19,531 bases of DNA from an uncultured Verrucomicrobiae bacterium (GCA_937927265.1 CALBCO010000219.1:1-19531); one strand, 5' to 3'. Shown: positions 6,793 to 15,531, counted from the first letter of the stretch. Numbers and translations: made by a program. Notes: generated by a model from the sequence alone, not told the origin.

Positions 6793-9318
6793 TCATTCCT
6801 TTTTCCCGCTGAACAGATACAACTGTGGCAGCTCGTGGACTTTGGATTTTCGGGTCTTCGCCAGCTTCGGTTTGCCTTCGGCGGAAAGTTCGGCTTCTTC
6901 GAGGTTGCCGAGGACTTCTTTGGCACGTTGAATGACTTCTTTCGGCAGCCCGGCCAGCCGGGCGACTTGGATGCCGTAGCTCTTGTCGGTGCCGCCGGGC
7001 AGAATTTTGTGCAGGAAAATGACTTGGTCGTGCCATTCGCGGACGGCGACGTTGTAGTTTTTCACACGCGGCAACGTGGCGGCGAGCTCAGTCAACTCGT
7101 GGTAGTGCGTGGCAAACAGCGTCTTGGCGCCGACCACGTTGTGCAGATGTTCGGCCACCGCCCAGGCAATGCTCAAGCCGTCAAAGGTACTCGTGCCGCG
7201 CCCGATCTCGTCGAGAATGACCAAACTGCGCGGCGTGGCGTTGTTGAGGATGTTGGCCGTCTCGTTCATCTCGACGAGGAACGTGCTTTGCCCGCGCGCG
7301 AGATCATCGGTTGCGCCGATGCGCGTGAAAATGCGATCCACCAGTCCGATCGTTGCGCTTCTCGCGGGGATGAAAGACCCCATCTGTGCCAGCAGCACCA
7401 GCAACGCCACCTGTCGGATGTAGGTGCTCTTGCCGGCCATGTTCGGTCCGGTGATGATGAGCACCTGTTGACTCGTTCCGTCAAGGAGCGTGTCATTGGG
7501 CACAAACCGTTCCTCGACCAACGTCTGTTCCAACACCGGATGCCGGCCGTCCACGATTTCCAGCCGGTCGCCGTCGTTGACCACGGGCCGGCAATAGTTT
7601 TGGTGACGAGCCAGTTCAGCCAATCCAGCCAGCACATCGAGTTGAGCCAGTGCCGTCGCGGTGCGTTGGATCGTCAACGATTCCGCCTCCACGGCCGCTC
7701 GGATTTGCTGGAACAGCTCGTACTCCAATGCCTTGGCTTTTTCGTCGGCGCCGAGAATCTTGTGCTCCATTTCCTTCAGCGCCGGCGTGTAGAACCGCTC
7801 GCCAGTGGCGACGGTCTGTTTGCGGATGTAATCCGGCGGCACCTTCGCCAGATTCGATTTGGTGACTTCGATGTAATAGCCAAACACCGAGTTGTAGCGG
7901 ACTTTGAGCGATGCGATGCCGGTGCGTTCGATCTCCTGTTGCTGGAGAGCGGCGATCCATGCCTTCCCATCAGTAGCGGCTCGTCGCAATTCATCCAACT
8001 CGGCATTGAAGCCATCGCGGATCAGTCCGCCTTCTTTCAAGGCCAACGGGGGCGCGTCCACGATGGCCCGGCTGATCCACTCCACCAATGCCGGCAGTTC
8101 AGTGATTTGTGCTGCCAATTCGGGAAGGAGCGACCGTCCCGTCATGGCCGGCAGGTCGCGTCCGCCGAGAATGGCACGCAACCCGGGCAAGGCCGCCAGA
8201 GCATCTTTCAACGCCACCAAGTCGCGGGCGTTGCCGCTATTGACACACAAGCGGGCCAACGTGCGTTCCAGATCGCGGACGGGGCCGAGCCGGTCACGGA
8301 ACTCAGCCAGTGCCGCCGGCGCCTCCCGCCATTGCGCAATGGCTTCCTGGCGGGCGGTGATACGAGCTACGTCGCGCAAGGGATGCGTCAACCATTCGCG
8401 GAGCAACCGCGCTCCCATGGGTGTCACTGTCCGATCAATGCAACCGACCAACGTGTGCCGGCGGTCTGACCGAGCCGATTCGAGCAACTCCAGATTCCGT
8501 TGCGTAACAGCGTCGAGCACGAGGTAGTCGGCAACATGATACACGCTGAGTCGGTGGACATGGGCGGTATTTCGCCGTAGTGCTTGCTGGAGATAGTGCA
8601 ACGCCGCGCCGGCGGCACCAATGCCAACGGTAAGCTCGGTGGCACCAAACCCGTCGAGCGACTGTGTCTTGAAATGATCGCGCAAAGTGAAAAACGCCGT
8701 CTCCGGCTCAAACGTCCAGCCGTCGTAGGCCGTCAGTGCCTGAACGCCGAGCTGCCGCAGTGTTTCCACCGATTCGGCGGGAGCGATGATCTCAGCGGGG
8801 CGAACGCGGGCCAGTTCATTTTGAAGCTGCTCGGCTGAGTCCAGCTCCGTCACGCGGAAATCACCCGTTGTCAGATCAATCAATGCCAGACCAAACTGAG
8901 ATGCAGATGTGTTGAGCCTCTGTGGCAAAATGGCGGCCAGGAAGTTGTTGGCTTCCGCCTCCAGCAGTTTCGAGTCGAAATGGGTGCCGGGGCTGAGGAT
9001 TTGGGTGATGTCGCGTTTGACGAGTTTGCCGGGTTTGGCGTCTTCGAGTTGGTCGCAGATGGCGACTTTCTTGCCGAGCTTGAGCAGTTTGCCGATGTAG
9101 GATTCGGCGGCGTGGTGGGGAATGCCACACATCGGAACGCCGTTGCGGGCAGTCAGGGTGAGCTGGAGCAGGCCGGCGACGATTTTTGCGTCGTCGAAAA
9201 ACATCTCGTAGAAGTCGCCGAGCCGGAACAACAGCAAGGCTTCGGAGGGGATTTGTTGTTTCACCCGCCGATATTGCTGCATCATTGGGGTTAATTCGGT
9301 CGCCTTGCCGGTGGCCAT
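6793..9318 (-). CDS. mutS: DNA mismatch repair protein MutS
   Basis: MutS recognises mispairs and small loops in newly replicated DNA and, as an ATP-driven sliding clamp, recruits MutL. The 841 residues match the usual MutS1 length. The mismatch-reading motif GDFYEMF is at 34-40 (F36 stacks on the mispair, E38 contacts it). Core, lever and clamp domains follow. The ABC-type ATPase carries Walker A GPNMAGKST (624-632), the Walker B/signature region DEIGRGTSTFDG (703-714) and the FATHYHEL switch (about 736-743). The ATG at 9318 is the family-typical start (MATGKATELTPMMQQY). No mutL or mutH is in the window. A candidate promoter sits directly upstream with almost no leader. A receiver-domain gene on the same strand ends 38 bases upstream. 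Confidence 0.97.
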   Translation of the reverse strand: MATGKATELTPMMQQYRRVKQQIPSEALLLFRLGDFYEMFFDDAKIVAGLLQLTLTARNGVPMCGIPHHAAESYIGKLLKLGKKVAICDQLEDAKPGKLVKRDITQILSPGTHFDSKLLEAEANNFLAAILPQRLNTSASQFGLALIDLTTGDFRVTELDSAEQLQNELARVRPAEIIAPAESVETLRQLGVQALTAYDGWTFEPETAFFTLRDHFKTQSLDGFGATELTVGIGAAGAALHYLQQALRRNTAHVHRLSVYHVADYLVLDAVTQRNLELLESARSDRRHTLVGCIDRTVTPMGARLLREWLTHPLRDVARITARQEAIAQWREAPAALAEFRDRLGPVRDLERTLARLCVNSGNARDLVALKDALAALPGLRAILGGRDLPAMTGRSLLPELAAQITELPALVEWISRAIVDAPPLALKEGGLIRDGFNAELDELRRAATDGKAWIAALQQQEIERTGIASLKVRYNSVFGYYIEVTKSNLAKVPPDYIRKQTVATGERFYTPALKEMEHKILGADEKAKALEYELFQQIRAAVEAESLTIQRTATALAQLDVLAGLAELARHQNYCRPVVNDGDRLEIVDGRHPVLEQTLVEERFVPNDTLLDGTSQQVLIITGPNMAGKSTYIRQVALLVLLAQMGSFIPARSATIGLVDRIFTRIGATDDLARGQSTFLVEMNETANILNNATPRSLVILDEIGRGTSTFDGLSIAWAVAEHLHNVVGAKTLFATHYHELTELAATLPRVKNYNVAVREWHDQVIFLHKILPGGTDKSYGIQVARLAGLPKEVIQRAKEVLGNLEEAELSAEGKPKLAKTRKSKVHELPQLYLFSGKKE

Positions 9319-9327
9319 GACGCGCGG

Positions 9328-9356
9328 AGTATAACGGCGCGGGCCGGTGCCGACAA
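9328..9356 (-). promoter_or_regulatory. mutS promoter, near-leaderless
   Basis: Minus strand TTGTCG (9356-9351), a 17-base spacer and TATACT (9333-9328, five of six consensus bases) end 9 bases before the mutS ATG. The expected start leaves a leader of only about 2-3 bases, and no Shine-Dalgarno sequence is visible. The -35 box lies directly against the stop codon of the upstream receiver gene, so mutS can be transcribed separately from it. Confidence 0.55.
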
Positions 9357-9755
9357 CTACCGGCTGAGCAAGTCACGGAGCGCCGCGCGGAGTTCCTCGA
9401 CTGCGAAGGGTTTTTGCAGCAGGGGGTTGCCGGTGCGATAAATAAAATCCGTCAGCCCCGTGCGAGCGACGGCTTGGCCGGTGATAAAGAGGAACCGTTC
9501 GGACAGATGGGGGTATTGCTGGCAGACCTGCTCATAGAGCGCCCGGCCGTCCACGCAGGGCATCAGCAAGTCACAGATGACCGCGTCATACGTGGCCCCG
9601 CTCAGCCGGTCGAGCGCTTCCAGGCCGTTGCCAGCCACGTCCACCGTGCAGTTTTCCAAGGTAAGCACTTCGCGGAGCAACTCGGCCAGTTCATAGTCGT
9701 CCTCGACGACCAGCACCGAATGAATGATTTGCACGGGACCGAGTGGTTCAATCAT
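9357..9755 (-). CDS. Stand-alone response regulator receiver (CheY-like)
   Basis: A single REC domain of 132 residues with no DNA-binding or enzymatic output domain. It shows the acidic pair E18-D19-D20, the phosphoacceptor D62 (in VICDLLMP), the conserved hydroxyl T92 (in LFITG) and K115 (in LQKPF). It should accept phosphate from a partner histidine kinase and act by protein contact. No kinase is encoded nearby, so the partner is unknown. The start at 9755 gives an extra 12 residues before the first beta strand; a TTGCGC/TACAAG pair about 16 bases upstream of the ATG is a weak promoter candidate. Its stop is 38 bases before mutS, but mutS appears to have its own promoter, so shared function is not implied. 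Confidence 0.9.
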   Translation of the reverse strand: MIEPLGPVQIIHSVLVVEDDYELAELLREVLTLENCTVDVAGNGLEALDRLSGATYDAVICDLLMPCVDGRALYEQVCQQYPHLSERFLFITGQAVARTGLTDFIYRTGNPLLQKPFAVEELRAALRDLLSR

Positions 9756-9905
9756 AACGCACGCTGGCCTACTTGTACGCCGTCATCGTGCGCGGCGCAA
9801 GGCACAGTCACCGGCGGCGGCGGTGCGCGCCGGGCCAGTGGTCGTTCCGAACAAACAGCCAGCCGCGGGGCGCGGGGCCATGGGAGACTCGCAGTCGCCA
9901 GGAAT

Positions 9906-9981
<76 letters not shown>

Positions 9982-10000
9982 ACCCCGGCTACGGCGCGGT

Positions 10001-10029
10001 AAACTAACAAACCGTCCCGTACGAGGCAA
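10001..10029 (-). promoter_or_regulatory. tRNA-Lys promoter
   Basis: Minus strand TTGCCT (10029-10024), a 17-base spacer and TAGTTT (10006-10001) lie 19 bases before the mature tRNA 5' end, leaving room for a short 5' leader removed by RNase P. Confidence 0.5.
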
Positions 10030-10093
10030 GCGCCGGTTGCGCCGCCGAGCGGCCCTGCGCCCATCGCGTGTTGGGGCGCCCCCCTCACGGCTA

Positions 10094-10122
10094 TTGCCAG
10101 CGGGGAGTTGATTCGCTAGGGT
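10094..10122 (+). promoter_or_regulatory. Promoter of the FHA/TPR gene, leaderless type
   Basis: TTGCCA (10094-10099, five of six consensus bases), a 17-base spacer and TAGGGT (10117-10122) end 7 bases before the ATG at 10130, so the predicted transcript begins at the start codon. AGGG inside the -10 box could alternatively act as a weak Shine-Dalgarno sequence on a transcript begun further upstream. Confidence 0.45.
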
Positions 10123-10129
10123 ATCTCCC

Positions 10130-13100
10130 ATGCCGGTTCTCACGATTCTTACGGGCACGTCCGGGCAGTCTGTGCATCGCTGGCGGGGCGACGTGTGCAG
10201 CATCGGCCGGGCCGGCGGCAATGATCTGTTGCTCGAAGAGGGTGCGATCAGCGCCTACCACGCCAAAATCGAGCGTCGCCAACAAGGCTTTTGGCTCGTG
10301 GACCTTAACAGCACGAACGGCAGTTTCATCAACGGACAACGAATCAAGGAAAGCATCATCCGCCACGGCGATTTGTTGCAGATCGGCGAGGGGGTCCGGT
10401 TGCGGTTCGAATTGGAGCCGGCGGATTTGGAATCGCCGTCACCGCCATCGTTGGAGGCGGCCCCCTCGCTGCCGCCCCTCTCGCCCCAACCATCGCCGCC
10501 ACCGCCCCGTGGCCCGATGGGGTTGCAGCCGGTCGGGATGAGCACGGGATTGGCACCGCAGGGGACGCAATGCCCGGCCTGTCAGACATTCATCCCGTTT
10601 GCGGTGAATTTTTGTCCGCGCTGCGGGTTCGGCGTGGGGCAAACGAATCTGCCGGCGGCGCCGTTCCAGCCGCAGTATGGCGGTTTTGTGCGGCCGATGG
10701 AGCCACCGGGGGCGGGCGTAGGCGTGTTGCCGTTGGTGGCGTTGTTATGCGGGATTTCGGTGATCGGGTTTCCGTTGGCGATCATCCTGGGGTTGGTCGC
10801 GTTGGCGCAGATGCGCCGGCAAGGCGGGTTTAGCAGCGACCGCCGGCAGGCCTTGTGGGGCGTGGCCCTCGGTGTGTTTTGGGCAGTGGCGTTCGCCGTG
10901 GCGGGCGGCTGGTATGGCACGCACCGGTATCTGACGGGCCACGCGAATGATATCGCCAAATTGATTGCCGAAAACGAAGCCAGCGCGTTGACCGACTTGA
11001 AAGGCATCGCCCGCGCCCAGCGACTGGCGCACGTCATCCGTTTCCAGGACCCACAACGTACCGGCCGGGGCCGGTATTTGACATTGGAAGAGTTGGCGCA
11101 GTTGGATACGACGTTGTTCAACCGCGATCTGGCGCGGGGCCGACGGCACGGTTACCGGTTCACGGTGCGCGAGCCGACCGAGCAAGGTTTTTTGGCAACT
11201 GCCGAACCCGAAACATACAATGTGACCGGCAAACGCACCTTTGCCGTGGATGCGACCGGCTTGCTGCGCGGGCAAGACCTCGAAGGCCAGAGCTACGCAC
11301 AATACAACCAGCCGTTGGCCGTGCTCACCGACGTGAAATCGGCGTTCGACGGCATGGACAACGCCATCGCGTTCGAGGCCATCGCCTACGCCAAACGACT
11401 CGCCCAAGAGGGCCAATACGAGGAGTCCCGGCAGATTCTTGATGTAATTCCCGAACAATTCGCGATGACGACCGCCACGCAGGAGTTGTTGGCGTTGAAG
11501 AAGAGCGTGGACCCGTTCATCATCGAGGCGCAGGCGAGCAGCCGCTGGCAGAAAGCCCAAACAGCCGCCGATGAGGGCGATTTGAAACTGGCGATTGGGC
11601 TGCTCAGGGAAATCAAGGACCTCTACCCCGGCTACGTTAAGATCGCCGCGGTGACGGAGGAGTTGAGCCGGTTGGAGACGGCGTTAGCGCAACAGATGGA
11701 CAAGGAAGCGCAAGCGTTGTTCGATCAAGCGGAGGCACTGGATCGCGCCGGCCAGCCGCAACAGGCGCTCGATCTCTACGTGCAGATTGAGAAAAATTAC
11801 CCCGATACCGATTGGGCCAAACGCATGGCCACCGCCCGCCCGGCGTTGCAGCAATCCATCCGTGAAAAAAGCGCCGAGCAGTTGTTCGCCACCGCCCGCG
11901 ATTTGTCGCCGACGACGGACTACCGGGCCATCGTGAACAACATTGACCTTTTGCGCCGCAACTATGCCGACACCGAGTACGTCACCCGCAACGAGGAAAT
12001 GATCCAAACGGTCTATGCCAAGGCGCTCGCCCAACAATACCGGTCGCTCGCCGTCGAACAAATGGCCGCCGGCCGCGACGCCGATGCGTTGGCCCGGTTG
12101 GACGAGGCGGCCGGCAAGAACCCGTACCTGCGGCCGGCGCTGCGCGACCTGTTCTTGAAACTCTACTTGCGCGTCGGCCAGAAACGGCTCGAGGACGGTG
12201 ACCAGCGCGAGGCGTTGACGCTGTTCCGCAACTACCTCGCGCTCGAACCCGAACAAAGCGAAGTCAGCCCCACTGTGCTCGGCCAACTCCACTACGCCGT
12301 CGCCAAATCCGAGTTTGCGCTCGGCAACTACCCGGCCTCGCTGCAAAACCTGATCGCCGCCCGCGCGATGTTCGACAAGGACGGCGACTACAACGACCTC
12401 TACGGCACCGTGCAAGTGTTGCTCGGCAACTACGAGGACGCGCTGCCGTTTTTCGACCGCGCCATTGCCGCCAAACCCACCGCCGGCAACTTCCACGCCC
12501 GGCGCGGCTACGCCAAAGTGTTGCTGGCGCTCTACATCGAGCAAGCCGCCGTGGACGCCTTCATGAAACTGCTCTACACGCCGGACCTGCTGCTGCCGGA
12601 AACTCTCCTCGCGCCGAGCACCGAGACCAACATCGCGGCCGATGGCACCAGCGCCGCCGCCCCGCCGACCACCAACGACCTGACCGGCAGTGTCCCCCTC
12701 TTTGCGACCACTTTGCCCCTGCCGGTCACCGGCCAAGCGCCGGACTTGCGGTTCCGCTACGATGCGTTGATGTCCCAACAATTGCTCGACGAGCTGCTGG
12801 ATTTGCTCCAACAAATCCAAGAGACCGACACCTCCCAACAAGCCGGCGGCAGCGCGACCCGATCCACCGCCACCGCGCGCCGCTCAACGCGCGGCTCGAC
12901 GAGCAGCGGCAGCGGCACGACCGGCCCGGCCACCAACAACGTCCAAGACACCCGCCAAGCCAGCATCCGCGACCGCATGGCCCGGGTGCGCACCGGCGTG
13001 GACATGGCCAACGCGTTGAGCATGGTTCACCAGCGCGTGCTCGAACACAACAACCGCCGGGCGCGGGCGGTCCAATTGATGCGGGCGATGAGCGCGCTCC

Positions 13101-13549
13101 TCACCGAGGGCAACCGCGACCTCGCCCGCGCCATTCAACTCAGCGCCGATCGGGCCGCCGACCTCGCCGAGATCCTCAAAGCCACGCGCGAACATGAAGT
13201 CCGCCTCGCCGCAGCCGTACCCCGCATCACGAGCTATCTCGAAACCGGCATTGAGACGATCAACCAAGCCTACCAGATCACGGAAAACCTTTACCGGAAT
13301 GTCCGCATGTACCGGCTCACCAGCCCGGCCGATCCGAGCACGACCCTGGAAGTCTATATCACCCGGATTCTCGACCGCCGGCAGTTCGATGAAGGGATTC
13401 AGAGTTTGCGCGAGGCCGCCGAGATCAAGGTGCCGTTGGAGTTGTACACCATCGCCCCGGCTGGGGCGGCGGCCACCACGACGCTGCGGTCCGCCGCGCC
13501 CGCTCCCGCGCGCGCAGCGGAACCGTTGCCGGTTATGACCGACCCGTGA
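10130..13549 (+). CDS. Membrane FHA/zinc-ribbon/TPR multidomain protein
   Basis: A 1139-residue protein of unknown role. In order it has: an FHA phosphothreonine-binding domain (about 3-95, with G26-R27, S41, H44 and the LNSTNGSFING strand at 59-69); a proline-rich linker (100-145); a C4 zinc ribbon (C148, C151, C162, C165); a DUF4190-like two-helix membrane unit (about 198-226 and 242-262); a module resembling the C-terminal domain of type II pseudopilins (about 285-385, with YNVTGKRTFAVDATGLLR); a TPR-like helical array (about 405-830); a Thr/Ser/Gly-rich linker (about 880-945); and a helical C-terminal region. The conserved FHA residues suggest it can bind a phosphorylated Ser/Thr-kinase substrate. 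No kinase gene is nearby. The final 17 bases overlap the convergent dehydrogenase gene. Domain calls are by pattern; the combined role is not known to me. Confidence 0.85.
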   Translation: MPVLTILTGTSGQSVHRWRGDVCSIGRAGGNDLLLEEGAISAYHAKIERRQQGFWLVDLNSTNGSFINGQRIKESIIRHGDLLQIGEGVRLRFELEPADLESPSPPSLEAAPSLPPLSPQPSPPPPRGPMGLQPVGMSTGLAPQGTQCPACQTFIPFAVNFCPRCGFGVGQTNLPAAPFQPQYGGFVRPMEPPGAGVGVLPLVALLCGISVIGFPLAIILGLVALAQMRRQGGFSSDRRQALWGVALGVFWAVAFAVAGGWYGTHRYLTGHANDIAKLIAENEASALTDLKGIARAQRLAHVIRFQDPQRTGRGRYLTLEELAQLDTTLFNRDLARGRRHGYRFTVREPTEQGFLATAEPETYNVTGKRTFAVDATGLLRGQDLEGQSYAQYNQPLAVLTDVKSAFDGMDNAIAFEAIAYAKRLAQEGQYEESRQILDVIPEQFAMTTATQELLALKKSVDPFIIEAQASSRWQKAQTAADEGDLKLAIGLLREIKDLYPGYVKIAAVTEELSRLETALAQQMDKEAQALFDQAEALDRAGQPQQALDLYVQIEKNYPDTDWAKRMATARPALQQSIREKSAEQLFATARDLSPTTDYRAIVNNIDLLRRNYADTEYVTRNEEMIQTVYAKALAQQYRSLAVEQMAAGRDADALARLDEAAGKNPYLRPALRDLFLKLYLRVGQKRLEDGDQREALTLFRNYLALEPEQSEVSPTVLGQLHYAVAKSEFALGNYPASLQNLIAARAMFDKDGDYNDLYGTVQVLLGNYEDALPFFDRAIAAKPTAGNFHARRGYAKVLLALYIEQAAVDAFMKLLYTPDLLLPETLLAPSTETNIAADGTSAAAPPTTNDLTGSVPLFATTLPLPVTGQAPDLRFRYDALMSQQLLDELLDLLQQIQETDTSQQAGGSATRSTATARRSTRGSTSSGSGTTGPATNNVQDTRQASIRDRMARVRTGVDMANALSMVHQRVLEHNNRRARAVQLMRAMSALLTEGNRDLARAIQLSADRAADLAEILKATREHEVRLAAAVPRITSYLETGIETINQAYQITENLYRNVRMYRLTSPADPSTTLEVYITRILDRRQFDEGIQSLREAAEIKVPLELYTIAPAGAAATTTLRSAAPAPARAAEPLPVMTDP

Positions 13550-14804
13550 GGGACGGCAGACACGACGACAAGGCCCCGCCCTGCCGGAACGATTGCATCG
13601 CTTCGCGTATCAACGCTTGGACGCGGCCGGCGTGCGGGGCAGCGGCGGGAATTATTTCCGCGAGCAACTGGTCCGGCAACTTCCCCGGTTCCTCAGCCGC
13701 CACCAACGCCAGCGCCGCCGCAGCTCCCAACGCGAAACGACGCGGCGTGAGACCGGCATCGAGCGCAAGGCGCATCGTCCCCACCAGCCGGTCATCCCAA
13801 GCCAGCTTGCGGCGCGGATCACGAATCACCCGCCCGACGGCATCGCGCAAAAACGGGTTGACCATCCGTGTCAGCAAATCCTCGGCATACGCCCGGTAGC
13901 CTTCGGGCGTGAACAACGGATCCACCCCGCCCCGCTTGGCGATGAGCGCAGGACCGGATTCTTCCAGAAACGCCGCACGCGCCAGGGCCATGAGTTCCTG
14001 GTCGTGACCGGCCTCGAACATGAACCGGTAGCCGCGCCGGTGGGCCAAGTAACCGAGCAAGGCGTGCACGGCGTTGTGGCCGTAAAGTTTCGCCTCTTCA
14101 AACGGCAATAAGTCCGGTTTCTCGGTGAACACCTCGATCCCCCGCTGAACCCCCGGCAGGGTGATACGCGAGATGAGAATGCGGTTGAACTCCTCCACCA
14201 ACAACGCCCGTCCCAAGTCGTCCGTCAGCGGTGTCAATTCTTCCTCGCGAATCTCCGCTGGGTCCACGACCACGCGGCTCATTTTGCCGATGACCGTGTT
14301 CAACGGCTGAAAATAATCACCGAGACGCGCCGCGTCGGAGGCCGCGAGCCTCTCGCGCACGGCCCGGTCCAGGATTTCGGCGGCATGGTTGTGGTTCTCG
14401 CCAGCGTAAAGCACGGCCGGTGCGGACGAGGTTCGGAGTTTGCGGGTCAAACCTTCGGCCAAAATCGCAGCGGGCGCCGCCTCACCGCGCGCAAAGAAAT
14501 CCACACTCGGTAACGCGGTGGCCAATTCGGTCGCTTCCGTCACCGCCGCGACTAACGCCACGCGGTCCGCTGGGTCCTGGGGATTGAAGACCTCCACGCC
14601 GGTGACTTCGTGGACCACAACGCCGGTCGGGGTGGCCACATTCACCCGGTAACGGCCGCCCGCCCGGCGCAACGCCGTCACAACCTCCGGGACAACCTCG
14701 GCCACAACGAGCCGCTGAAAACAACGTGTCCGGTGGGCTTCATAAAGAAACAAACCACCCTGAATGGCGCCAAACCCAAACCCAAGAAAAACACGGTCGC
14801 TCAT
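13533..14804 (-). CDS. Mannitol-1-phosphate 5-dehydrogenase-like polyol dehydrogenase
   Basis: A member of the long-chain polyol-specific dehydrogenases, which interconvert a sugar alcohol (or its phosphate) and a ketose with NAD(H). The N-terminal Rossmann segment reads FLGFGFGAIQGGLF (6-19), a glycine-rich dinucleotide loop. The conserved YAGENHNHA segment starts at 133, and the catalytic signature Lys-x4-Asn-x2-His is present as K239, N244 and H247 in KLYGHNAVH. At 423 residues it is somewhat longer than MtlD (about 380). The sequence differs enough from classical MtlD that the substrate is not settled; mannitol-1-phosphate or another hexitol/pentitol phosphate is possible. No PTS or kinase gene is nearby. 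The start is 3 bases after the stop of the upstream secreted-protein gene, so the two are co-transcribed. The 3' end overlaps the FHA gene convergently by 17 bases. Confidence 0.8.
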   Translation of the reverse strand: MSDRVFLGFGFGAIQGGLFLYEAHRTRCFQRLVVAEVVPEVVTALRRAGGRYRVNVATPTGVVVHEVTGVEVFNPQDPADRVALVAAVTEATELATALPSVDFFARGEAAPAAILAEGLTRKLRTSSAPAVLYAGENHNHAAEILDRAVRERLAASDAARLGDYFQPLNTVIGKMSRVVVDPAEIREEELTPLTDDLGRALLVEEFNRILISRITLPGVQRGIEVFTEKPDLLPFEEAKLYGHNAVHALLGYLAHRRGYRFMFEAGHDQELMALARAAFLEESGPALIAKRGGVDPLFTPEGYRAYAEDLLTRMVNPFLRDAVGRVIRDPRRKLAWDDRLVGTMRLALDAGLTPRRFALGAAAALALVAAEEPGKLPDQLLAEIIPAAAPHAGRVQALIREAMQSFRQGGALSSCLPSLTGRS

Positions 14805-14807
14805 GGC

Positions 14808-15431
14808 TCAGGGTTGGAGCCTGGCGGTGCGCAATTCGTCCACGAGCAACTGGCCCGTCTGCGCACTGTATTGCAGGTAGCCAATCCACTTTTCCTGACG
14901 CGGATCGCTGCGCAAACGCGCACGCACTTCGATCCGCCACTGCGGGGGTACATCACCATCACTCGGCTTGCGCAGCCACATCCGCACGGCGGTCACTTCC
15001 ATGCCGGCCAGCTTGGGATGGCTGACCACGTTGGCGATGATCTGGTCGGAATCAAACACCCAATGGCTGAGGTTGAGCACTTCGGTCGGCTCGAACCCGG
15101 AAAAATTCCGCCCAAAATGCCGCCACTTGGCGTCCTCGAACAATCGCAGGCTCGCGCCACGCGTGCCGATCAACGCGGCATCTTTGACACGGACGACGAC
15201 GCCACGCTGCGAACGCCGCGCATCGTAAAACGTAAAGTCCCAAACGCGCAGCCGCAATTGCGGATCAGAGTCCAAGCCCGCCACGGCCACCAGTTGGTTT
15301 TGGACGGTCGGCCCGACCACCGTTTGGGCACGGGCCAACGCTTGTCTCGCGGTGAGCACCTCGACGGCTTCCGCCGCCACAGCCAACATTCCGGCCACCA
15401 CCACGATCAATGCCAAAATTCGTGCTGTCAT
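14808..15431 (-). CDS. Secreted protein of unknown function
   Basis: 207 residues with a clear Sec signal peptide: MTAR, a hydrophobic stretch (ILALIVVVAGMLAVA) and a likely AEA cleavage near residue 22. I do not recognise the mature domain. It is mixed beta-rich, with runs such as LRLRVWDFTFYD and VVVRVKDAALIG and a C-terminal WIGYLQYSAQTGQLLVDELR that recalls a small ligand-binding or periplasmic accessory fold. It lacks cysteines and a lipobox, so it should be soluble or periplasmic. The start at 15431 is set by GGGAGGA 9-10 bases upstream and by the signal peptide; a longer open frame upstream only translates tRNA-Pro sequence and is rejected. It lies 22 bases after tRNA-Pro and 3 bases before the dehydrogenase gene. 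Confidence 0.75.
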   Translation of the reverse strand: MTARILALIVVVAGMLAVAAEAVEVLTARQALARAQTVVGPTVQNQLVAVAGLDSDPQLRLRVWDFTFYDARRSQRGVVVRVKDAALIGTRGASLRLFEDAKWRHFGRNFSGFEPTEVLNLSHWVFDSDQIIANVVSHPKLAGMEVTAVRMWLRKPSDGDVPPQWRIEVRARLRSDPRQEKWIGYLQYSAQTGQLLVDELRTARLQP

Positions 15432-15453
15432 GCCTTTCGTCCTCCCTGTAAAG

Positions 15454-15531
15454 TGGTCGGGGCGGCGGGATTTGAACCCGCGACCTCTTGGTCCCGAACC
15501 AAGCGCGCTAGCCAAGCTGCGCTACACCCCG
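15454..15531 (-). tRNA. tRNA-Pro (anticodon CGG)
   Basis: The minus strand forms a full cloverleaf: acceptor CGGGGTG with CGCCCCG (one T-G pair), D arm with GCGCAGCTTGGCTAGCGC, anticodon stem CTTGG/CCAAG around TTCGGGA (anticodon CGG), and T arm GCGGG TTCAAAT CCCGC. Discriminator A and an encoded CCA follow. It reads CCG proline codons. A -10-like TATGAT lies 20 bases upstream at 15557-15552, overlapping the end of the yqaA-like gene; no well-spaced -35 box is visible. Confidence 0.95.

Noticed and set aside
6770..6805. GCATT/AATGC hairpin plus T-rich stretch between the methylase and mutS
   Set aside because: The stem is only 5 bp and the T-run starts several bases away and inside mutS, too weak to call a terminator.
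6760..8469. Open frame of 569 codons on the plus strand across mutS
   Set aside because: It lies antisense to the unmistakable MutS, and its translation shows no domain and biased residues typical of a shadow frame in GC-rich DNA.
11684..12841. Open frame of 385 codons on the minus strand inside the FHA/TPR gene
   Set aside because: Antisense shadow of the TPR array; Gly/Val/Arg-rich with no recognisable motif and no start signals.
15432..15515. N-terminal extension of the secreted-protein gene through the tRNA
   Set aside because: The added residues are translated tRNA-Pro sequence (GSGPRGRGFKSRRPD). The signal peptide and Shine-Dalgarno both place the start at 15431.
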